Below are positions 1 to 9,756 of a stretch of 20,397 bases of DNA, one piece after another. The stretch lies in NCBI RefSeq assembly GCF_001039355.2, contig NW_019773934.1, positions 12,505 to 32,901 of the forward strand, in the 5' to 3' direction. The position numbers were made by a program, and so were the translations under genes. This DNA comes from Lingula anatina (taxonomy: Eukaryota > Brachiopoda > Lingulata > Lingulida > Lingulidae). Each line of letters starts with the position of its first letter. The stretch's first letter is position 1. Below the pieces are notes generated by a model. That model worked only from the letters and a program-made list of their open reading frames with translations, made no database searches and had not been told where the DNA came from.

Positions 1-116
1 AATCCCATTATAAAGTTCATTTTATTTATTGATATTTTTTACAATTTTCATCAGCCTACCTGTTTAACACATGCATAAGACCATAAATTATTTTGAAACT
101 CATTCACAATTTTCAG

Positions 117-3100
117 AAAGCATTGGCTGAACAAAAACAGAAGGAAGAGGAGAAGAAAGTGACCCCATATTTTTGGAACTTAAATGAAGATCCTTCTTTA
201 TCTGGGATGTTGATCCACTTCTGTAAGCCAGGTAAGAAATGGAGGGGTTGATTTCCATACTGGTTTAAATGCATAATCAATGTCAGACCTGCTTCCTGGA
301 TTGCATCGTGGAAATGGGCGAATTTGATATGTTTAAAAGACACAATTACTTTTGGACATGTTCTGCTTTTCTTGATTTTTTTCCATTTTTTTATTGCACT
401 CAAAGGATTTCTGATATTCTTAAATCTTTTTGTAATCTTTTTAATCTATATTTATTATTTAAAAAAAATCAACAAATGTTTATTTGCCTTGAAAAAAATC
501 TTGATTCTCTTTAAGTTGTATGTGCAAGACTTCCTAGTAAATGGAGACTCTATCAGTCCATCTGACAACTTTGCAATTTAATTTGTGCAATTGACATTAT
601 ATTAAAAAAGAGGCTTAATAAATAAAAACTGCTTTGTACGTAGATTAAGAATATTAGAGACACAACTGGTAAATTATATCCTTTATGTTTTCAACTAAAA
701 CTATATAAAATAAGACAAAGATAATCTATGTGGCTTATTCCTTTCACATTGTTATTTTAGGTCAATCCAGAATTGGAACAAAGAATGCCAAACCCCCTCC
801 AGAAATACAGCTCAGTGGACTCAAGTAATAAAACCTGACATAGTTTACTGTGATTAAAAAAGGACAAATTTTAACAATATTACTTTGTTAAAAATCTCAT
901 TTCTTTATATTTAATAGAAAGTGTTAAGTCCAGTTGTATAGAATTTGTTCTTGATTTGTTTATACCTACCAACCCATATTTTATTTCAAAAATCTATTTA
1001 TACTGATAAGCTTTTGTACAATGAATGATACATCCTGTCAATAATTTAAAAAAGCAAAAGCCATTTTACAACACTCCGGGATGTTGTCACATTTTACTCA
1101 AAACATTATATTGTTTATTAAACTCCACACCATATAAGGCATGAATGTGGTTGTAATAAATTGTAAATATTTCATTTCCCCAGTATCCAGATGGAACATG
1201 CTACTGTGACTAACAAGGATAACAAAGTGTCCATCAAGCCCACATTTCAGTCAGCGGTCATCATCAATGGAAAAGAAATCTCAAAAGAGGAGTTACTGCA
1301 CCATAATGACAGGTAGGTGGAGCTACTGCACAGATGTTCAAGACTTGCTTCTAAACCATTTATGTTGTTGGAACTTCAGATTAAAAACTTGTTCGCTGTT
1401 TGTTGAAATACTCATTTAAAGCACTTTTATATGATAATTTGATAGCCATTCATTGAAAATAATATGAACAGTGTTGTATTTATTCATTGCATTGCAAATT
1501 TTTGACTCCATGAGCCTTTTGTGCATCATCATTTCTGTTAATTGTTTCCATAATTTCTGTGTTGACTAGTATTTCGAAAAACACATCAGAGATTAAATTG
1601 CTTTGATTTTGATCTTCAGGATATTATTTGGTTCCACAAATCTGTTTGTGTTCCACCACCCAGTGGATTATGCCCAGCAGTTGAAGCAAGGCAAGAAGGT
1701 CGAGGCACCAACATTTGAAAAGGCACAGGAAGAAATCTCAGAGACGGCCCTACAGAAAGTTGGCTTCTCTAAAGTCGGGCAGTCCGGAAGTAAAGGTAAA
1801 TATTTCTGATTGGGTTATTCCACAAAGTGAAATTCTTCCAGTCATATCAGATTCAGTGAAACATACATTTTGTGTAATGTTTGCATAACTGTTAATTTAC
1901 ATCACATTTTGATTCCAGTGGAGTTTATATTGGAGGGTACAGTACTATAATTGTAGAAAGGAAAGAAAATAATGGAGCTGTCGGAATTACGCAAATGTTC
2001 CACAAAATGTGCATGAATAACAATGACATGACTCAGAGAATCACTTTTAGTGGAGAGATATTATAAATATAGCATGTTTTTCTTAGGTTAATATCCATTT
2101 TTTACTTTTAACAGTTCAGCCAAACCACCTGGAAGTTGTATGTATGTATGTATGTGTACATGTATATATGTGCTTAACTCATTATAATTTTTTTTCCAGA
2201 GGACCTTGTCCTCCAAGATGACCTTGTCCGTACCATGCCCATGGTCAACCAGTGCAATGCCATGTCAGAGTGCCTGAACAAGAAGAGGTTTTTTGAGATA
2301 GCCCTGGTGTCTCCACAGGCCAGGGGGCTGAAAGAAGGCAGGACAGAGGTAAAGTTTCATAGTGATTTTTTTTCAACTTTGGGGGTCTTTTCTTGCTAAA
2401 AATTCATGTTTGAAAGTTTGTTATTCTGTTTGAGAGTGTTTAAATTGCCCTAGAGTTCCTGACAGGATTAGGGCAGGTGGAGTTTGGGGGTGAGGGGGGA
2501 AGGAGAGAGAGAAGAAAACAAACAAAATTCCTCACATGTCATTGATAAGCAATGTACTGTTTGTAACTCATATATTTATATATTATATACAGGGGCGGAT
2601 TTAAGCCGTCTTCTGGGTCTTCTGGAAGATGGCCAGATTTTCAAGTTTACATTGATGGGTATCTAATTTTTTCTGTTGGAAGATGGTCAAAAATGGCAGA
2701 TGGGTCAAAAAAGATAATTTGGAAGACTGTCAGAAAATATCTCTGGATCCGCCCCTGATATATTTATATATTTGATATAAAATCAATCATACCGAATACT
2801 GACGTACACACAAATATGATTGTTGCCTATATTTTCTCTTTAAATAATTAACAAACGAATTAATTAATTTATATATATTTATTCATTTATATTATTTTTC
2901 TATTCTTTCTTTGAAGGTCATGGTTAAAATGAAGAACTTGGAGAACGGCAACGAGTGGATGTGGCCATATGATAAGTTTCTGAACAGAAAATACAAGATG
3001 GAGGAGATGTACAATGACTTTATCAATGATGAGAAGGATTGGGATGAACCTCCAGTAAGATTTCACTTCTAGATTATTTAACTACAAACCTTCTTTAAAG

Positions 3101-6100
3101 TTTGTAATCATATGAATTCAGATAAAAATACATTTAATAAAATATATGAATTAGAGGTTGTAGATTGTCAGAAAGAACAGTACGTAGTAGACTGTTATAA
3201 AGTTTAATGCCAAACAGAAATTTTTGAAAAAAAATTGTAGGTCATGTGTCAGGATGGAGGGACAGGTTTCAACTGGCATCCAGTGTTGAATTGGTGTCAT
3301 ATTAATCTGAGAAATTGTTTACATTTTATTTATTTTATTACAGGAGAAGGATCCATTCGAGGAATCTGCTGACTCAGCAGTTTTAATTGGGTCAGTTCAG
3401 GTGTTCCTGCAGTCCCTAGGGTATTTGATTGACACTGACGAACACCTGTCAATCACAGACTTCAGGGGAATTGAACATGGTATGTAGGTTCAGCAGTTTT
3501 GCTGATTCAGTTTTGTTTTACATAATTTTACTGTAAATTTATATAGAGGTTCTTTTCTGTTGGTTCAGAAAGTATAGCACAATTGTGAAATGGTATGAAT
3601 TGGCTTGCATGCAGTGCAAAAGTGTTTCACACCCAAATGAGTGCTCATGCACACACACACACACACACACACAAACTCTCATACACACACACACACATGC
3701 AGGCATCTAATTAATGACTTAAACTGATTGCTGTATTCAAGTTAAACAGTCTACAAGAGAAACATTATTTGTGCATGCAGAAATAGTTTAAGAGAAGAGT
3801 TGAACTGAGAAATGGTTAACTTTACCGTATCAATGAATTCTTATGTCTTGCAGGCCGCATGCAGGTGCAGGCTCTCCCATGTGACACTAAGTGGAAGCCA
3901 ATTGAAGATGATTTTGTGGAGGACCCTTATGAACTTGTGGGAAAACAACTTAATTTCAAAATGAAAATTGGGAAAGTTGGTGGAATTCCTTCCAAGTATG
4001 AAAAGGTTGGTAGACTTCTTTGCTTGTAAGTTTTTATTGCTACTTGTAATATGATAAACAAATGGGTACACTGACACGTGTTTTAATCTTAATGATTAAA
4101 ATGAGATAAAGATATAAAACAGGATAATTTACATGAAAAATGTAGACTCGTTGCTTTGATTGGTGCCATCATAAATATTTAGTAGAATTGGAAGAAGATT
4201 TTTACAATTATTTAAACTGATAAAATAATAATTTTGCTTTGGATAGAAAACATTCTGGAAAGGTTGATGAGTCAGAACTTTTTTGTAAAAAGCTGAGTTA
4301 TTTAAAGTTATCAATGGAACAAAAGACTCAGAGCATATTTACTAGACTGTTTATATTTTACTGCCATGATTATCAGCAGGATTTCCTTATGTATGTAAGG
4401 ATGAATAAAAGCAGACAAAAGTAATATTTGATATATTGGGAGTTCTACATGCCATTGGTATAATCTAAATTTCCAGGTCTATGTGAGCTATAAGTTCTAC
4501 CTAGACGACACCCCAGCAGTGTCCAAGGAGATGAGTGGAGTAAACATGGACTTCAACTTTGACAAACAGTTCACATTTAAACCTGTCACACAGCAGGTCA
4601 GTGCAGGAGGGGTTTTCTTTTTTTCACCATTTATTTATTTATTTATTTATTTATTTTAATAGATAGATTACATTTTTATGAGCTAATTTATTTGATGTTT
4701 TATGATTGACTCAATTCAGATAAGTAGGCAATAAAAAATAGAGATAAAAGTGATGACTTAAAGGGATAATAACTCTTCGTTTCGGCCAAAAAATGAATTT
4801 TCCTGGAGTAAACAACAATTTTCCCATACTTACCAATGGTTAATGAATCCATTTTTACATTAAAAGTTAGTCCCTGGTTTTTTTCTAAAAAGTTTGGTTT
4901 TTTGTTAAAATCTCTTAAGAGATTTTAACAGAGTATAGCCATCAGTGGAGGTCACGTGGTCTAAAGACAAGCTCAGATATCAGAATAATAGTTATAACTG
5001 CCGTTTTTGTGGTAAAACAGAATATATTATATTTCTATGAGTTATTCACAATGTTTTTATTGTGAAATATTGATCTCAAACGAAGAGTTATTATCCCTTT
5101 AAGTATTTGAAATGTTTTGGACTTAATACAAAAAAAACTTGAAAAATTAAAATCAAATTCCTTAGATTGTGATTTATCATGCAAACTACTTATTGCTATT
5201 GCTCCACATTTAAATCAACAGAGATACATGAATAAAGACCAGACAGACTGACAGACAGACTGACAGTAGACAGAACACATAGTTAGCTAAGCTTGCTAAA
5301 ACCAGTACCCAGTATGAGTTATTTCCAAATGTTGTAATATATGACATAGCTTTTGAAATTTCAGCTTGTTGACTACCTCATGAATGACCCACTGGTGATC
5401 CAAGTGTATGGTAAACAAAAGACTGGGGGACAAAAAGGAGGAACAGCTCTTCCCACCAGAGAACTTATGGCTAGGGAGAAAACCATGATTCACCAGACCA
5501 AACAGGTAGAGTACTGTATTAAAACTAGAGACCACTCTTCTTACTAGAGATCTCATGGCTACAGAGAAAACAGTGGTCTACCATACAAAATGGGTGAAGT
5601 ATTGTATTGAACTAGCTACAGAAAACCATAATTTATCAGACCTAGTCAGTAGAGTATTATCTTGAAGCTAACTATAGGAACATTCTTCCTGCCTGAAAAC
5701 TCATGGCTAAGGAGAAAACCATGAATTAAATTTTAAAAAAAGTTAAAACAGGTATCTGACTTACACCATTGAAAGGACAACTGTGCTGAGAGGTTTTGAA
5801 ATAAAAATAAAATAAACCAGTATACTTAGATACAGAGAGGCTAATTTATCTTTGACTGATGGAGACCAATTTTTTATCCAAAAAATTAGACTGGTGTTCT
5901 TTGTGAGTTTGGCCCAAGATTTTTTTGTTTTCATAGATGAACAAACCACTTTTTTTACCAGGTAAAACATTTCCAATTTCCAAAAGATCTTATGATTTCA
6001 AGACAATAAATTGCAATAAAATGTGTATATCATATTACAGGAGGACATGAAAAACAGAATGGCAATTGAAGTTGCAACTGAAAGAAAAAAGTTTGAGAGA

Positions 6101-6978
6101 GCAGAGACCAAACTGGTGAGTTTCTTTTTCTTACAGTAGAAGCCACAGAGTTAAACCTTATCAATTAAGTGTTCTAAACATGTAGAAAATCTACCACTTT
6201 AAAACATAATATAAAAGAATTTTTTTCAACATGATTTATATGCTTTGAAATTTCTTAATGGCTGATGTAATAATTTTGGAGACCAGGTGGAAGAGCTGAC
6301 TGCCTTTTGTGGTTTACAACTAGTACAAATGCATGCACTTTATCAGATGGTCTGGATTATCATAATGTTCTTTAATTTGACTTTTTTAATTAATTTGGTT
6401 TGTTTTTCAAATCTTCAGAGAAAAATTCAGGAACTGGTAAACAAAGCAAAGAAAGGAAATCGAACTGAACTTGCAGTAAGTTGTGTGGAGAGAGAGAGAA
6501 AGAAATGTTTGTACTTATTACAGAATATAAAAATGTTTTATGGATAAATATATATAACAAATGCAGCCAAGTCTGAAAGACTTAATTAGTTTTTTTCCAG
6601 AAAAGCTACTTGTTGGTAATATTAATGAGGGCTCTATAAAGAAAAGTCACCATTTCAAAGGTGGCCTTCTTCAGTATAGTTAAACTAAAAGTTATTTCTT
6701 TTCCAATATTTTGCTGTCTTTTTAATCACCTTTTTTCGGGGGAAAGTGGCTACAGATTTTGTGATTATAGAAAGCACTCTAATTTCGTCTCTTGTTATGA
6801 AAAAAAACTGTTAATGAGGATAAATTCATTACAATATTAATATTTTCATCAGGTGAAGGACGTGGAAGATATTCTTGAAGGCAGCTTCAGATTTAAAGGT
6901 GTAGCAGATGCTGTGACTTTGGCCAAGAGAAATGAAGCCATGGGGAAGAACACATCATCAGCCTGCAACCTGCAGTGA
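117..6978 (+). CDS. KIF28: Kinesin-3 family motor, KIF28/KLP6-like, C-terminal part (13 exons, 5' end outside window)
   Basis: Exons seen: 117-231, 761-824, 1184-1312, 1620-1795, 2200-2348, 2917-3054, 3344-3479, 3854-4005, 4477-4596, 5365-5505, 6041-6115, 6419-6475, 6853-6978 (stop TGA). All junctions are GT-AG and the frame stays open for 525 residues. The first exon carries the kinesin-3 post-neck hallmark PYFWNLNEDPSLSGMLIHF, which leads into an FHA domain (visible residues about 30-120, with GTKN, HNDRILFG and NLFVFHHP). A C2-like region follows at about 300-410 (KIGKVGGIPSKYEKVYVSY, then VTQQLVDYL and LVIQVYGKQ). A charged, probably coiled stretch occupies 430-490. Kinesin-3 motors carry membrane cargo to microtubule plus ends; KIF28/KLP6 has been linked to mitochondria in mammals and to cilia in worms. 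The motor head is missing only because the window starts inside the gene. The KIF28 subgroup, rather than KIF1/KIF13, is my judgement from length and motif wording. Confidence 0.88.
231..1183 (+). other. KIF28-like introns after visible exons 1 and 2
   Basis: Two introns (232-760 and 825-1183) flank the 64 bp exon that contains the GTKN stretch of the FHA domain. They are AT-rich with polypyrimidine tracts before the acceptors. I see no gene, hairpin or repeat worth naming in them. Open frames across 269-581 have no exon-like junctions and read as intron. Confidence 0.6.
2138..2156. repeat. (TATG)n microsatellite
   Basis: About four and a half copies of a TATG-type tetranucleotide in the intron before the exon at 2200. 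It runs directly into a TACATGTA octamer at 2157-2164. Confidence 0.7.
2590..2757. mobile_element. Short non-autonomous DNA transposon (hAT-like MITE)
   Basis: A 168 bp block begins CAGGGGCGGAT and ends with its exact complement ATCCGCCCCTG, giving 11 bp perfect terminal inverted repeats. CAGGGGCGG-type ends are common in hAT superfamily elements. The interior has no coding capacity and carries related copies of a GGAAGATGG-type motif near 2622 and 2679. Both flanks are the same kind of AT microsatellite (ATATATTTATATATT occurs at 2571 and again at 2758), so the expected 8 bp target duplication cannot be placed cleanly. It lies in a KIF28-like intron. Confidence 0.7.
3650..3697. repeat. (CA)n microsatellite, interrupted
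   Basis: Two CA runs (3650-3673 and 3683-3697) separated by a short non-repeat spacer, inside the intron between the exons at 3344 and 3854. Confidence 0.9.
4630..4657. repeat. (TTTA)n microsatellite
   Basis: About seven copies of TTTA, close to the donor end of the intron that follows the exon at 4477-4596. Confidence 0.9.
4758..5102. mobile_element. TTAA-bounded MITE with 25 bp perfect inverted ends and a central palindrome
   Basis: The ends 4758-4782 and 5078-5102 are exact reverse complements over 25 bp; the outer part reads TTAAAGGGATAATAACTC. The unit is 345 bp and encodes nothing. A perfect 26 bp palindrome sits at 4904-4929, close to its centre (around the point CTCTTAAGAG). TTAA at both ends would fit a TTAA target duplication (piggyBac type) or a three-base TTA/TAA duplication (PIF/Harbinger type), and I cannot choose between them. 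Identical ends suggest a fairly recent insertion. Confidence 0.78.
5241..5272. repeat. GACA/GACT-type short tandem repeat
   Basis: A run of AGACAGACTGAC-type units in the intron just upstream of the exon at 5365. Confidence 0.75.
5441..5730 (+). repeat. Decayed tandem duplication of a KIF28-like exon end and its splice donor
   Basis: The unit at 5441-5527 covers the last 65 bp of the exon ending at 5505 plus the first bases of the intron. A diverged second copy occupies 5528-5614 (shared landmarks CTCTTC, CTCATGGCTA, GAGAAAAC and GTATTGTATTGAACTA). A shortened third copy lies at about 5615-5670 and a fourth at about 5676-5730 (CTCATGGCTAAGGAGAAAAC). The period is about 87 bp. In the second copy the donor site has become GGGTGAAG. 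The later copies carry frame-breaking changes and are not joined to the reading frame, so I read them as fossils of an exon-boundary duplication. Confidence 0.72.
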
Positions 6979-7833
6979 ATTGGATCATCCAAAACACTCT
7001 TAGCAACCCTGACCTGAATTGTATGCCAGCCTACGTCAGTATTTGAGAAAAAATATATTGTTATCAGTATGCCTTCTCCTTCTGTCAAAATGGATATTTG
7101 AGAGGGGTGTACTGGATCTGGAGCTGTAGGTGTACATAACCAGGACAGGGGGACATTTGATTGCATTATCTCTTGCAGAAACCACCAAGATATATTTAAC
7201 CTTCATTTAACGGTGATAATATTTATGAGAAGTATTAGGGTTTGCTCCTGTCTTAGTAGATATAAAAGTTTATCACAATCTTTTCAGTCATTTGTTTACA
7301 ATAGAAAGTTTGGGAAGGAGCCTATTAAAACTGATTAAGATTTATACCAAAGTCAGTCGAAAGGGATTAGATGTAGAGAGAATATTTAGAATACAAAGGA
7401 GACGGAGAGATTTGACACATGGGAGGAAAACTGTTCTCCTAGTTCTGCTTAGCATAGAATTTGCATGAGAGACGACAGGGAAGATTAATCAAATCAGGCA
7501 CTTCATTAAATTTGCCTATGCAGACATCTACCATTTAACATATAAGAAACATTCCACTGTATTTTCGTTTTTATTTCTTATTATATATAATAAATCATTT
7601 CATGCAGTATATGTCTTATCTGTAAAACATTGCCATATGTTCATTTCTTGAGGAAAAGAGTGCAACAATAAGGATTTGTGCCACAATATTACTTTTTTTA
7701 GGTTTGATTACCAGAATTGCAATAAACTAAAAAATAACAGTATTTTGGAGGAAGTAATATTCTATAGTGTGGAAAGGATTACCCGTAAATGTCTTGCTAA
7801 TAATAAATAAAATAATCAAAGACAAATAATAAA
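6979..7833 (+). other. Probable 3' untranslated region of the KIF28-like gene
   Basis: AT-rich sequence after the TGA stop, without a reading frame on this strand worth noting. Polyadenylation signals AATAAA occur at 7721-7726, 7802-7807 and 7828-7833, so an untranslated region of about 0.75-0.9 kb is plausible. The true end cannot be told from sequence alone. Confidence 0.5.
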
Positions 7834-9750
7834 CTGTGATGCAAAGGTATTTAAATATGTGAGATGCTGCTGTATTGTTATGTCCATCCACTTATTGTAG
7901 AATAATGTGATATGATTATTTGATGTTATTGATATTAATACATTATATATAGGCTGATTACAATGTAAGAGGGAATAGCATTACGTTGGTGTGCCTCTTG
8001 CTGTCTGTTATTGTAGTATTTATCACTTTTGTGTCAATTTCCGTCCTTGAAGATATTGATATTCATTATACTTTAGCATCAAGCCATATTATTTTTTTCT
8101 TCTGGTTTGATGGATTTATTTATTCCAGAATGCATTATATATATTTGAATAATTTTATTTATTTATTTTGATGATTGTTTGTTTTGTGAAAATGAAGTGT
8201 AAAACAATAATAATAATATTTTTTTATTCTACCGATACATGTATATGCATTCCAGTTGCTAGCAACACATGATAACTGTAAGCAATAGATCAGTTTTCTG
8301 TCCATACAGNTTTCGCAGATAGCCCGATTACAATTAGTACTAAACTCATTTTATAAAATCGCCATGCTTCCCCATAATAGACCATTAACATTTTGATCGT
8401 TTTTTATTTGCGTTATAGTAGATAAGTTTGATATTCTGAATAAGTCGTTTTCTATGGTCTTTGGGATCATTCACCTAGGAAGATAACAGTTCCTCCTGAA
8501 TTTGATGTCTGTAAATATTGTTTTGATTTTCGTGCATGAACTTTTATGCAACAAGTGCTCACGTGAATTAGCGAGAGGCGACGTTGATGGTGTTCGCACA
8601 TCTTGTCATGACGATAGATAAACTAAAATCTCACCACCGTGTTATACAAAATAGCCGTTTTTATTTCTTGTGCCAGAACATGTCAGAAGCCCAAAGCACT
8701 CTCGTTTGCAGGACAAAAAACTCTGTGCGAAATAAAGTCGTCCAATTATGAACAATCGACATGAAATGACTGAAAAGTGCAGCGCTCCAAGTTCCTGTAT
8801 AGGTATCACCAAAGTAAGCACACTAAAATCGACCGAATCGGGCTTAAGTAAGCTCAGCGTCATGGGCACACTTGGGACGAAATTTTAAAAAAATGGGATA
8901 TGTTGTTCGCACATCGGTTCATGTTTTTCTTAGTGTAATGTGTGTAAAAGAAACAGAAATGTCAGGGATATAAATGAACTCCGCGTACTTTCGTCTTTTG
9001 AGTTCGACCTCTTGAATATCGGTCGCCAGATTCGATTTTCACCTTGTTAATCACAACGGCCTGTATAATACATTACATTTTAAATAAATAAATAACCCAG
9101 GTTACAACAGTCGTGGGTCTGATCAAATTTTCTTTATTTTGCAATGATACAAAGTTGCTCCTTTAAAATACTTTTCATAAACCTGTACGTCACGTCTCGA
9201 CGAAGAAGAGGACCACTTGCATTACTTTTTATAGGTTGTCCTGCTATTGAACTTTCTTAGGTTGTAGGTCATATCCTTGGTCATACACGTATTGTACATT
9301 TCCATGCTCGATCCGGGCACAGAGATGCAGCAATAGCAACCCCATCAACAATTTAACAATCGAAAGAAGCTTATATATATTTAAGGACGTGAGATGACCA
9401 GGAGAGAAGCTAAGCACATTAAAAATTTTAATTCATATAATTCTGCGATATATATTGTGATGTTATAATTTCCGACAAAGCTGTTCTATCCAATGTTCCC
9501 ATTTCCTTTGTTATAATATAACAAGAAAATACTGCTCAAGATACTTGTACAGCATAAAAAATCAGCCAGCATTTGCTTGACTTTATCATTTCTGTTTAAC
9601 CAAAAATACAGCCAACTTCAAATTAAATAATAAGAAAGAAAGGAAAACATTTAACTCATAATATCAAGTTCATGTACATAAACTACTATTAAGAAATGAT
9701 ATATATGTCATTAAACCGCTGTCTTTAATCATTATTGTTCCATGAAAATC
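7834..9750. other. Intergenic region between convergent genes
   Basis: No gene I can support. Up to about 8300 it is very AT-rich. About 8480-9330 is richer in G+C and CpG than the surrounding non-coding DNA and includes an undetermined base at 8310 just before it. The 12-mer TGTTCGCACATC occurs twice there, at 8591-8602 and 8904-8915. From 9380 onwards it is AT-rich and may contain 3' untranslated sequence of the minus-strand GrpE gene (a minus-strand AATAAA lies near 9133). The CpG-rich part may be an old mobile element, but I found no inverted or direct ends. Confidence 0.4.
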
Positions 9751-9756
9751 TTTATT
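9751..9756 (-). promoter_or_regulatory. AATAAA polyadenylation signal overlapping the GRPEL1 stop codon
   Basis: On the minus strand the last sense codon and stop read GAA TAA AG, so the hexamer AATAAA includes the stop codon itself. If used, the mRNA would have almost no 3' untranslated region. It may be chance, because other minus-strand signals lie further downstream. Confidence 0.3.

Noticed and set aside
3650-5272. Repeated short units considered as a CRISPR array or other prokaryotic feature.
   Set aside because: They are simple microsatellites in introns of an animal gene. Nothing in the window suggests prokaryotic DNA.
8642-8869. Minus-strand 75-codon open frame in the CpG-rich intergenic block.
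   Set aside because: No domain or family recognised, no exon-like junctions and no matching neighbour exons. A lower density of stop codons in more GC-rich DNA explains it.
9244-9345. Minus-strand 33-codon open frame with a leucine-rich start (MGLLLLHLCARIEH) followed by a polar tail.
   Set aside because: It reads somewhat protein-like, but it is short, has no recognisable family, no convincing splice acceptor or promoter, and lies just downstream of GRPEL1. It is most likely chance or part of an untranslated region.
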